From assembly GCA_902796375.1 (NCBI GenBank), contig CADBOW010000256.1, positions 1 to 12,516 on the forward strand: a stretch of 12,516 nucleotides of DNA. Reading direction: 5' to 3'. The translations under genes and the position numbers were made by a program. Below, one piece after another: positions 6,666 through 12,516 of the stretch. The stretch comes from an uncultured Lachnospiraceae bacterium. GTDB lineage: Bacteria; Bacillota; Clostridia; Lachnospirales; Lachnospiraceae. The notes below the pieces were generated by a model that was not told where the DNA came from, made no database searches, and saw nothing but the letters and a program-made list of their open reading frames with translations. How positions within the stretch are numbered: position 1 is the first letter of the stretch; each line of letters starts with the position of its first letter.

Positions 6666-7952
6666 CTACTGCCCGCCCCGGTTACCCCGGTTTTCAGGCC
6701 TTCGATTCGGCCGGTTTCTTCTGTGGTTCTGTTTTCCCTCGGGATTCGGACGGTTTTCCTCTGCACGAGGCTTACCCTTATTTGCGTTCTTCTCATTCTC
6801 CTTGGGATTAAAATGGTTCGGCTTCCTGCCGCCGTCTTTACGCCCGCGATTTCCACGGTCTCCACGTTCGCCTCGATCCCCGCGTTCTCCGCGTTCATTC
6901 TTCTCGGCCTTCTCGCCCCGGTCGTTTCTGTCTCCGCGGTTTCCGCGATCTCCACGCTCGCCCTTTCCCCGACCGAAAGCATTCTCTCCGGATCTTCCGT
7001 CTCTTCTGTCATCTCCGGAATTCTCCCTCTTCCGCCGCCTCTGCTGAGGTTTCTCTTCCGCCGGCTCGGCGCCGTCATCCATCAGCTTGGTCAGCTCGGG
7101 ATCCAGCAGAGACTCATCCGTTTCGAATCTTCGGCCTCTCGGCCCGGATACAAGCTCCTCCACCTTATATTCCACAAGTTCTTTATTTCCATCCTCATCC
7201 GTAACATAGATCTTCACCTTCTGACGGAGTACATTCAGGGATGCAACCTCTCCGGTCACTCCGTCGTAAGCGGTTACCCGGTCTCCCACATTCGGGAGCT
7301 TTGAATTCAGATATTCATATGTATCCTGCTCGTGCTTCAGGCAGCACATCAGACGTCCGCAGACTCCGGAGATCTTTGTGGGATTCAGCGATAAGCTCTG
7401 CTCCTTCGCCATCTTGATGGATACCGGAATGAAATCCGACAGATAGGAATTGCAGCACAGCTCTCTTCCGCAGATTCCTATGCCGCCGCACATTTTCGAT
7501 TCATCCCTCACACCGATCTGCCGAAGCTCGATCCTGGTGCGGAAAATGGATGCCAGATCCTTAACCAGCTCACGGAAATCCACACGCCCATCCGCAGTGA
7601 AATAAAACATTACCTTATTGTTATCAAAGGAATACTCTGCGGAAATGAGCTTCATTTTCAGATCATGTTCCCGGATCTTCTGCAGACATATCCCGTATGC
7701 CCGCTTCGACTTCTCCTGATTCGCCTCAAACCGCTGGTCATCCTGCTCTGTTGCCAGACGCTGTATGGGCTTAAGTCCGCCCTGGATCTTCTCTTCATCT
7801 ACCTCCCGGCGGTCCAGTACGACCCATCCGTACTCGATCCCCCGGCTTGTTTCTACGATCACCTTTGTTCCCAGATGAACCTCATTTTCCCTGGGATCAA
7901 AATAATAGATACGTCCGTTCTTCCGAAAACGAACGCCGATCACCTCTTTCAT
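6666..7952 (-). CDS. ricT: RicT (YaaT, PSP1 domain) with a long RG-rich C-terminal tail
   Basis: RicT is part of the RicAFT (Y) complex that in B. subtilis stimulates RNase Y-dependent mRNA maturation and carries Fe-S clusters. The core, about residues 1-275, contains MKEVIGVRFRKNGRIYYFDP, the PSP1 region, and seven clustered cysteines (Cys155, 161, 166, 167, 198, 203, 204) in CGGIGICGRELCC and SGVCGRLMCCLKHE. From about residue 300 to 428 the protein is a basic, disordered-looking tail with many RGDRGNRGD/RGERGDRG units, then Asn/Pro/Lys/Arg-rich sequence. B. subtilis RicT (about 275 residues) lacks it. RGG/RG tails often bind RNA, so a role in transcript capture is plausible. The start is one base after the holB stop, with AGGAGA upstream inside holB: translational coupling. 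Partners RicA and RicF are not in the window. Confidence 0.95.
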   Translation of the reverse strand: MKEVIGVRFRKNGRIYYFDPRENEVHLGTKVIVETSRGIEYGWVVLDRREVDEEKIQGGLKPIQRLATEQDDQRFEANQEKSKRAYGICLQKIREHDLKMKLISAEYSFDNNKVMFYFTADGRVDFRELVKDLASIFRTRIELRQIGVRDESKMCGGIGICGRELCCNSYLSDFIPVSIKMAKEQSLSLNPTKISGVCGRLMCCLKHEQDTYEYLNSKLPNVGDRVTAYDGVTGEVASLNVLRQKVKIYVTDEDGNKELVEYKVEELVSGPRGRRFETDESLLDPELTKLMDDGAEPAEEKPQQRRRKRENSGDDRRDGRSGENAFGRGKGERGDRGNRGDRNDRGEKAEKNERGERGDRGERGDRGNRGRKDGGRKPNHFNPKENEKNANKGKPRAEENRPNPEGKQNHRRNRPNRRPENRGNRGGQ

Positions 7953-7953
7953 G

Positions 7954-8940
7954 TTACATCTCCTTCAAAGTCAGGATCAGAAGACGCATGACATCCTCCA
8001 TCCTTGCATTTGCCGCGATCCGCTTCTTCGCATTTTCGATCGCTCTGGCCTTGTCCTCCAGCTCATTGTAGGACAGGTACTTGGCCTGCTCACGGATCGT
8101 GGAATATTCCTCACTGAAAATGATCTTGTCCGGTTTCCCGGTCACCTTCAGCATCAGGATATCACGATACCAGACCATCATCAGATCCAGGTATTCACCG
8201 ATGCTCATCTTATAGTTGGCGCAGGATTCGATGGCAAGGGCGATGTCCTCCATGTCCATCTCGTAGATCTCCTTCTCCAGCTTGATCACGGAACGTACCA
8301 GCGCTTCGTATTCCTCGTTGGTTGCCAGAAGGATCGCCTTTCCGAGATTTCCCTGGGCATATTCCACACAGAACCGAAGCTTCTTTGCATCCAGATCATA
8401 GTGCTCCTGCAGATACTCCTCCATGTCCCGTTCCTTGACGGGCTTGGTGCTGAGGGTAATGCATCGGGAAATGATGGTGGGCAGCAGCCGTTCCAGGGTA
8501 TTCGTGATCATGATCACGATCCCGTATGACGGCGGTTCCTCGATGGTCTTCAGCAGCGCATTCTGCGCCTGAGGGTTCATCAGCTGCGCATCATTTATAA
8601 TATAGATCTTATACTTTCCGTTGTAGGGACGGATACTCATGGTATCTACCACCTGATCCCGTATCTCTTCAACAGATATCAGATTCGGCTTCTCATGCTG
8701 TACATTTATGATATCCGGATGATTTCCGGAATCCGCCTTCTTACAGGACGGACACGCATTACAGGGGTCAAATCCACCGGATTCACACTGAAGTGTCTTG
8801 GCAAATGAAAATGCGAGGGAGCTCCTGCCGCTCTCATCCTCCCCGCATATGATATATGCATGTCCTACCCGATCCATTTCCATGCTGCTCTTGAAATGCC
8901 GTATAATGTCTTCGTGTCCGATGATGTGTTGAAAATCCAT
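7954..8940 (-). CDS. holB: DNA polymerase III delta' subunit (clamp loader)
   Basis: Delta' is the rigid stator of the clamp loader that places the beta clamp on DNA at the replication fork. The 328 residues show the AAA+ features of the family: HIIGHEDIIRHF (5-16), GHAYIICGEDESGRSSLA (26-43) where the P-loop Lys is replaced by Arg39, a zinc-module cysteine set (Cys52, 60, 63, 66) followed by NHPDI, INDAQLMNPQAQNALLKTIEEP (115-136) and the SRC motif at 158-160. A degenerate P-loop is usual for delta', which does not hydrolyse ATP. Start 8940 has AGGAGGT six bases upstream. It lies between tmk and ricT, as in Bacillus. Confidence 0.95.
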   Translation of the reverse strand: MDFQHIIGHEDIIRHFKSSMEMDRVGHAYIICGEDESGRSSLAFSFAKTLQCESGGFDPCNACPSCKKADSGNHPDIINVQHEKPNLISVEEIRDQVVDTMSIRPYNGKYKIYIINDAQLMNPQAQNALLKTIEEPPSYGIVIMITNTLERLLPTIISRCITLSTKPVKERDMEEYLQEHYDLDAKKLRFCVEYAQGNLGKAILLATNEEYEALVRSVIKLEKEIYEMDMEDIALAIESCANYKMSIGEYLDLMMVWYRDILMLKVTGKPDKIIFSEEYSTIREQAKYLSYNELEDKARAIENAKKRIAANARMEDVMRLLILTLKEM

Positions 8941-8977
8941 ATGCTGACCTCCTTTCTATCGCCCTGAATCCTACGGA

Positions 8978-9604
8978 TCATTTCGATTGAATCGCTCTGT
9001 AAACCTTATCTTTTATCATATCACAGATTGTATCGATCGGTAAAGTGGCATCTATCGTTTGGATCCGCTCCGGATCTCTGGCCGCCAGCCGGCGATATCC
9101 TTCCGCCACCTTCCGATGAAATTCCAGGGACTCCTGCTCCATACGGTCCAGCTCCGCCTGATCCTTCTTCCGGGCGATCCCCGTTTCTGCGGGAAGATCC
9201 AGCAGGATCGTAACGTCCGGCATGTATTTTCCGATGGCAGGACGGTTCACCTCATAAACGGTTTCCACACCCAGTCCCCGGGCGATCCCCTGATATACCA
9301 CAGAGGAATCCACAAACCGGTCACTGATCACTGCCTTGCCCGCATCCACCGCGGGCCCGATCACCTCTCCCACCAGCTGGGCACGGGCCGATGCGTAGAG
9401 CAGCAGCTCCGTCTCCGGTTTCATTTCCTTATATTCCGGATCCAGCAGGATCCCGCGAACCGCCTCACTGATCGGGGTTCCTCCCGGCTCCCGCGTGATG
9501 ATCACCTCATATCCCTGCTCCTCCAGAGCCTGGGACAATCTCCGGATCTGTGTGGTCTTCCCTGCTCCGTCCGGCCCTTCCATGGTGATAAAAATACCCT
9601 TCAT
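8978..9604 (-). CDS. tmk: Thymidylate kinase
   Basis: Phosphorylates dTMP to dTDP with ATP, the last committed step to dTTP. The 208 residues match the bacterial enzyme. Visible are the P-loop EGPDGAGKTTQ (9-19), TREPGGTPISE (37-47), the DR motif DRFVDSSVVYQG (95-106) and the LID region with ARKKDQAELDRME. The start at 9604 is supported by GGAGGT six bases upstream and by MKGIFITMEGPDGAGK as the normal N-terminus; an in-frame extension to 9664 would run into gntR. It follows gntR by 34 bases and precedes holB by 37. No yaaQ (DarA, c-di-AMP receptor) or yaaR gene sits between tmk and holB, unlike Bacillus. Confidence 0.97.
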   Translation of the reverse strand: MKGIFITMEGPDGAGKTTQIRRLSQALEEQGYEVIITREPGGTPISEAVRGILLDPEYKEMKPETELLLYASARAQLVGEVIGPAVDAGKAVISDRFVDSSVVYQGIARGLGVETVYEVNRPAIGKYMPDVTILLDLPAETGIARKKDQAELDRMEQESLEFHRKVAEGYRRLAARDPERIQTIDATLPIDTICDMIKDKVYRAIQSK

Positions 9605-9624
9605 GTTCCAACCTCCATCTATAA

Positions 9625-9639
9625 ACCCGGAATCCGGGT
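9625..9639 (-). promoter_or_regulatory. Small intercistronic hairpin between gntR and tmk
   Basis: ACCCGG-ATT-CCGGGT forms a six-base-pair GC-rich stem starting at the gntR stop codon and is followed on the minus strand by TTTAT. The stem is short and the T-run weak, so it is at most a partial terminator or an mRNA-stability element that could uncouple tmk from gntR. It ends about 20 bases before the tmk start. Confidence 0.3.
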
Positions 9640-10331
9640 CATAACTCCTCCGGCAGAAGATCACCGTTTTCCAGCTGAATGATCTGGATCACTCTCTGCT
9701 GCTGATCGTAAATGTGTCCGCGCATGGCCTGCTGGGCCCGAACCACGTCCCCGTTCAGAATGGCTTCCATGATACGGGTATGCTCACGGGACAGCTTGTC
9801 GTGGGAACTGAAATCCTTCACATACTCATATCGATAGCGATAGACCTGCTCCCGCAGATTGTGGGCCAGGTTTATAAGCCTGCGGTTCTTGGTGGCTTCA
9901 AAGATCACATCATGGAACCGTTCGTCCTTCTCTACGATCCTGACCACATCCTTCTGTTCCAGGGCAGCATCAAATGCCGCAGCCGCCTTACGCAGCTTCT
10001 CCTTCCCTTCTTCATCGATCCGGAGACTGGCCAGACGAACGGACAGGTCCTCAATAGCCATGCGGACCTCAAGCGCTTCCTCCAGATCCTCTACCGTGAT
10101 CCGGGCCACCTCGGCACCCTTCCTCGGCAGCATAACTACAAGGCCTTCCAGCTCCAGCATACGAATCGCTTCACGTACCGGGGTCCGGCTGACCTCAAGA
10201 CTTTTGGCCAGCTTCTCCTCCATCAGTCGTTCCCCCGGCTTCAACTCGCCATGTATGATCGCATTTCTTAAGGTTTTAAAAACGACTTCACGTAGTGGCA
10301 GATACTCTGCCGGATCAAATTCCAGTTTCAT
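9639..10331 (-). CDS. GntR-family transcriptional regulator, FadR/FCD subfamily
   Basis: A 230-residue ligand-responsive DNA-binding protein. The N-terminal winged helix covers about residues 12-78 (LREVVFKTLRNAIIHGELKP, then LAKSLEVSRTPVREAIRMLE, the GntR recognition segment). The FCD effector domain follows from about 82 to 215, with His140 (DERFHDVIFEA), His184 (REHTRIMEA) and His206 (MRGHIYD) at positions that usually bind a metal in this subfamily. The ligand cannot be predicted; FCD regulators commonly sense small carboxylic acids. It lies 19 bases after ispE, within the operon, so it may control it. The repeated GTATAC sites in the ispE leader resemble operators of this subfamily. Confidence 0.93.
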   Translation of the reverse strand: MKLEFDPAEYLPLREVVFKTLRNAIIHGELKPGERLMEEKLAKSLEVSRTPVREAIRMLELEGLVVMLPRKGAEVARITVEDLEEALEVRMAIEDLSVRLASLRIDEEGKEKLRKAAAAFDAALEQKDVVRIVEKDERFHDVIFEATKNRRLINLAHNLREQVYRYRYEYVKDFSSHDKLSREHTRIMEAILNGDVVRAQQAMRGHIYDQQQRVIQIIQLENGDLLPEEL

Positions 10332-10350
10332 ACCACACTCTCCCTTCCGT

Positions 10351-11247
10351 TCAGACAGTTACGAAAACCTGTGATGAAATCCCGTCTTCCTTCAGTTTTC
10401 TCCGTAGCTCTTCCGGATCGGGCTCAATCCCGGAATCCACCGGGATCATTCCGAATACCGTGGGCCCGCTGCCGGTCATGATGGTTGCGGAAATGCCCTC
10501 CTCCCGAACTCTTTCTTCGATCCGCAGGATCTCCGGATGCAGCTTCACCGTCACAAGCTCCAGTACATTTCCGAGCCTCTGCATGACGCCGGCCGGCTCT
10601 CCCCGCCGTATTGCCTCGGCCATACCGTCTATGTCCGGATGTGTCACTTCCTTCGCCGGCAGCGCATCATATGCCTGATATACTTCCTTTGTGGATACAC
10701 CGAATTCCGGTTTGATAATGAGATAACGGAACCCCTGTAAGGGCGGAAGCGGTGTCAGCTTTTCGCCGATGCCCTCAGACAAGGCAGTGCCGCCCATGAG
10801 ACAATAGGGGACATCCGCCCCCAGTCGAACCCCCAGCTCTGCAAGCTCCTCCGGCGTGCTTCCGGTCTCAAACAGCTCTGCGGTTCCCTGCAATGCCGCT
10901 GCACAGTCCGTGCTTCCTCCGGCCATCCCGGCTGCCATGGGGATATGCTTCTCCAGAAGGAGCTCCACGCCGGACCGAATCCCGTAATGATCCATGACTG
11001 CCTGCGCTGCACGAACGATCAGATTCCGGTCATCCGTAGGCATCTGCTCCAGATCCGGCAGCGTACTCTTCTCCGAAACCCGAAGCCGGATTCCGGGGGC
11101 GTCACTCCTTTGAAATGTCAGTCGGTCCTGCAGACCGATCTGCTGCATGATCATGCGAACGAGATGATATCCATCCGCTCGCTGCCCGATGATATCCAAA
11201 CCCAGATTGATCTTGGCATAAGCCCGCTTCTCTATCAGCTCCGTCAT
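10351..11247 (-). CDS. ispE: 4-diphosphocytidyl-2-C-methyl-D-erythritol kinase
   Basis: GHMP-superfamily kinase of the MEP (non-mevalonate) isoprenoid pathway, phosphorylating the 2-hydroxyl of CDP-methylerythritol. The 298 residues include the N-terminal AYAKINLGLDIIGQRADGYH (9-28) with the catalytic Lys in AKINL, the ATP-binding PMAAGMAGGSTDCAA (103-117), the catalytic-Asp segment LGADVPYCLMGG (142-153) and the C-terminal TGSGPTVFG (258-266). The start at 11247 gives the normal N-terminus MTELIEKRAYAKINL; the ribosome binding site GAGGGAG is about 12 bases upstream, a long spacing. It is the first gene of the operon, behind a good promoter and a roughly 90-base leader. Confidence 0.96.
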   Translation of the reverse strand: MTELIEKRAYAKINLGLDIIGQRADGYHLVRMIMQQIGLQDRLTFQRSDAPGIRLRVSEKSTLPDLEQMPTDDRNLIVRAAQAVMDHYGIRSGVELLLEKHIPMAAGMAGGSTDCAAALQGTAELFETGSTPEELAELGVRLGADVPYCLMGGTALSEGIGEKLTPLPPLQGFRYLIIKPEFGVSTKEVYQAYDALPAKEVTHPDIDGMAEAIRRGEPAGVMQRLGNVLELVTVKLHPEILRIEERVREEGISATIMTGSGPTVFGMIPVDSGIEPDPEELRRKLKEDGISSQVFVTV

Positions 11248-11296
11248 GTGCTACCCATTCTCCCTCTGCAAATTCTGAATCGACCGGTGAACCATT

Positions 11297-11326
11297 TTTG
11301 TATACCTGTACTTTGTATACAGTATG
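11297..11326 (-). promoter_or_regulatory. Candidate GntR operator: tandem GTATAC sites in the ispE leader
   Basis: Two copies of TTTGTATAC (plus-strand 11297-11305 and 11312-11320) repeat with a 15-base period, each containing the palindrome GTATAC; a degenerate third unit AGTATG follows at 11321-11326. The second copy reads TTGTATACAG, close to the TTGTATACAA-type palindromes bound by many FadR-subfamily regulators. They lie roughly 10-40 bases downstream of the predicted transcription start, where a bound repressor would act as a roadblock. The assignment to the GntR protein of this operon is inference. Confidence 0.5.
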
Positions 11327-11343
11327 CTTGAATTCTTATTTAC

Positions 11344-11372
11344 ATCATACGGGATTTTGCCGGAAATAGCAA
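11344..11372 (-). promoter_or_regulatory. Promoter of the ispE-rsmI operon
   Basis: Minus-strand -35 TTGCTA (11367-11372) and -10 TATGAT (11344-11349) are exactly 17 bases apart, predicting a start near 11337 and a leader of about 90 bases before ispE. The -35 begins directly after the T-rich tail of the lipoprotein terminator, so the two transcription units are packed without spare DNA. Confidence 0.75.
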
Positions 11373-11417
11373 GGAAAAGCAGCCCCCGGAGCCTGTAATT
11401 CCGAGGACTGCTTTCCT
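11373..11417 (-). terminator. Rho-independent terminator of the lipoprotein gene
   Basis: On the minus strand AAGCAGTCCTCGG (11401-11413) pairs over 13 positions (three G-U pairs) with CCGGGGGCTGCTT (11377-11389) around an 11-base loop, and is followed by TTTTCCTT. The hairpin begins about 35 bases after the lipoprotein stop codon. Confidence 0.85.
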
Positions 11418-11449
11418 TCATTTTCTGTTCCGATCTTATCCGATCCTGC

Positions 11450-12106
11450 TTATTTCCATCCGTTGCAAAGCTTTGTCCGATTCTCATCCGAGAATGCAGT
11501 CACGGTGATGGATGCGGCCACACCGTCCTTGAAGAAATAAAACTGACGCATGTAAAGGGTCACTCCGCTCTGATCATAGGAAATGTCGATATAATACTTG
11601 ATACCGAAGGAGCTTCCTTCCTTTACTTCACATTTAAGGGATGTGCCACTGGAGCTGAACTGCTGCTCCATCTGAGTGCTCAGCTCTTCGATCATCGTTT
11701 TCTCGTCCTTTGTCGTATCATACGCGGACAGAATCAGAGATGTGGACTCACCTGTCTTCATATTTGTACACATCATTGCGGGGAATACCTTGCCGCCTGA
11801 AATATCGCTCAGAGTATAGGCACTCAGCTGCTCACCCGTTTTTCCTACACGCTGTGCCAGATCCGCTGCATCTGAAAACATCCAGTCAGAGTCCGGCGCG
11901 GTAAAGGTGATATTCAGGTACGGATTTGTGTATGTGGTACCGTTTACCGATCCGCGGAAATCGACACTGTCGGAAGAACCGGCACTTGCTTCCGTGGACT
12001 GAGCTGCAGTAGTTGTTTCACCCGTGTTTTCTGTTTCAGATCCACATCCAACCATTGCAAATGCAAGGGCGCAGGTCAGAACGATCCCGTAAATTCTCTT
12101 CTTCAT
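11450..12106 (-). CDS. Lipoprotein of unknown function
   Basis: A 218-residue exported lipoprotein. Residues 1-21 (MKKRIYGIVLTCALAFAMVGC) form a type II signal peptide: basic start, hydrophobic core and the lipobox MVGC, so Cys21 would be lipidated and the protein anchored to the outer face of the membrane. A Thr/Ser/Glu-rich linker (about 22-47) leads to a globular domain that begins TYTNPYLNITFTAPDSDWMF, a pattern seen in many small clostridial lipoproteins and reminiscent of PsbP/Mog1-like folds; that similarity is an impression, not a search result. The start at 12106 has AAGGAGA six bases upstream. It has its own promoter and terminator and is probably monocistronic. No specific function can be assigned. 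Confidence 0.85.
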   Translation of the reverse strand: MKKRIYGIVLTCALAFAMVGCGSETENTGETTTAAQSTEASAGSSDSVDFRGSVNGTTYTNPYLNITFTAPDSDWMFSDAADLAQRVGKTGEQLSAYTLSDISGGKVFPAMMCTNMKTGESTSLILSAYDTTKDEKTMIEELSTQMEQQFSSSGTSLKCEVKEGSSFGIKYYIDISYDQSGVTLYMRQFYFFKDGVAASITVTAFSDENRTKLCNGWK

Positions 12107-12153
12107 GAATGGTCTCCTTTTATTTACGGCTTCCGCCGGCTTATTGAATCAGT

Positions 12154-12182
12154 ATTTTAGCATAGTTGCCACAAAAACTCAA
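12154..12182 (-). promoter_or_regulatory. Promoter of the lipoprotein gene
   Basis: Minus-strand -35 TTGAGT (12177-12182) and extended -10 TGCTAAAAT (the -10 is 12154-12159) are 17 bases apart. Transcription would start near 12147, giving a leader of about 40 bases. No terminator is visible between this promoter and the upstream decarboxylase stop at 12196, so some read-through is possible. Confidence 0.7.
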
Positions 12183-12195
12183 GACGGGGAAGTGA

Positions 12196-12516
12196 CTACA
12201 GGCCGTAAATTCTACGACCGGCATTCTGCTCCTGACGAAGGCGTTCCAGTGCAGCTTCCGTTACCCGCTCTCCGCTCCGAAGGATCGGAATACCCGGAGG
12301 ATATACATAGATGTCCCTTTGGACAAAGTCTCCTACCCGGGGTAGGATCTCCCGTGGAGGGGGTCCTTTCAGTTCCTCGGTCTGACCGACCTCATCCTCA
12401 TCCTCCTCGTCCCAGTCCTCAACCTCCCAGCTGTCATCCTCTGTTGAATCCCGTTCCACGGCCTCCCGTTCTGCCGCCTCCCGTTCCGCCGCCTCCCGTT
12501 CCGCCGCCTCCCGTTC
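12196..12516 (-). CDS. Orn/Lys/Arg decarboxylase-family protein, C-terminal end (partial; runs off the right edge)
   Basis: The reading frame is open from the window edge to the stop at 12196-12198, giving the last 106 residues; the start lies outside. The end contains GDFVQRDIYVYPPGIPIL, then RSGERVTEAALERLRQ; the YPPGIP-x-x-x-GE pattern is the C-terminal hallmark of PLP-dependent Orn/Lys/Arg decarboxylases (fold type I, SpeA/YaaO-like), which make polyamine precursors. Before it lies a low-complexity insert: EREAA pentapeptide repeats at the window edge, then an acidic stretch (EDDSWEVEDWDEEDEDE). The catalytic PLP domain is not visible, so activity and substrate cannot be judged. Bacillus has yaaO of this family next to tmk, which fits the neighbourhood. 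Confidence 0.75.
   Translation of the reverse strand, partial: EREAAEREAAEREAAEREAVERDSTEDDSWEVEDWDEEDEDEVGQTEELKGPPPREILPRVGDFVQRDIYVYPPGIPILRSGERVTEAALERLRQEQNAGRRIYGL
12451..12516. repeat. 15-base in-frame tandem repeat, at least 4.4 copies, cut by the window edge
   Basis: The unit CCGTTCYRCSGCCTC occurs at 12451-12465, 12466-12480, 12481-12495 and 12496-12510, with a partial fifth copy at 12511-12516. The two outermost full copies toward the edge are identical; the inner two differ by one to three bases. In the minus-strand coding frame it encodes EREAA units. The 15-base length keeps the frame whatever the copy number. Confidence 0.95.

Noticed and set aside
6404..7078. Alternative frames over the RicT tail giving Arg/Glu-rich or Ser-Pro-Arg repeats
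   Set aside because: They are other-frame readings of the repetitive RG-coding DNA; the RicT frame continues the conserved core and ends just before trmN6.
8811..8845. Loss of the P-loop Lys in HolB (Arg39) as a sign of a defective gene
   Set aside because: Degenerate nucleotide sites are normal in delta' subunits, which do not hydrolyse ATP; the rest of the protein is intact.
11251..11487. A 78-codon minus-strand open frame between the lipoprotein gene and ispE
   Set aside because: It overlaps the lipoprotein 3' end and runs through the terminator and the ispE promoter; no ribosome binding site or protein-like features.

Overview
The window reads as a housekeeping stretch of a Firmicutes chromosome, most likely a clostridial anaerobe of the Lachnospiraceae type. 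This rests on strong AGGAGG-type ribosome binding sites before nearly every gene, a clostridial 2[4Fe-4S] ferredoxin, MecA and RicT (both Firmicutes proteins), the MEP-pathway gene ispE, and a gene order matching the Bacillus tmk-holB-ricT(yaaT)-yabB-rsmI(yabC) block. The family-level placement is inference; no rRNA or other marker is present.

Left part (1-2791): a 5' portion of a GMP synthetase gene on the minus strand, which starts directly in the ATP-pyrophosphatase domain, is divergent from a complete transketolase gene on the plus strand. They share a short promoter region. Transketolase ends at a strong hairpin terminator that also faces the convergent mecA gene.

Middle (2792-4943), all minus strand: mecA with an unusually long acidic linker; a 289-base intergenic stretch with hairpins and an exact match to the 16S anti-Shine-Dalgarno complement; a small ferredoxin with its own promoter; and an XRE-type regulator of the kind usually carried by phages and conjugative elements. 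The regulator gene and its flanks are visibly more AT-rich than the rest.

Right part (4944-11372), minus strand: a probable seven-gene operon ispE - gntR - tmk - holB - ricT - trmN6 - rsmI with gaps of 1-70 bases. It combines isoprenoid precursor synthesis, a FadR-type regulator, dTTP supply, the replication clamp loader, mRNA maturation, and tRNA and rRNA methylation. A good promoter lies at 11344-11372. Two GTATAC repeats in the leader are a plausible operator for the GntR protein encoded second in the operon.

Far right (11373-12516): a lipoprotein gene with its own promoter and terminator, then the C-terminal end of an Orn/Lys/Arg decarboxylase-family gene that runs off the window. Its coding sequence contains a 15-base tandem repeat (EREAA). 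Bacillus also has such a decarboxylase (yaaO) next to tmk.

No CRISPR array, insertion sequence, tRNA or rRNA gene was seen. Three proteins here (MecA, RicT, the decarboxylase) carry highly charged low-complexity expansions. The most interesting items are the possible structured RNA between mecA and ferredoxin, the GTATAC operator in the ispE leader, the GATase-less GMP synthetase and the EREAA repeat. I do not see convincing evidence for a wholly new system.
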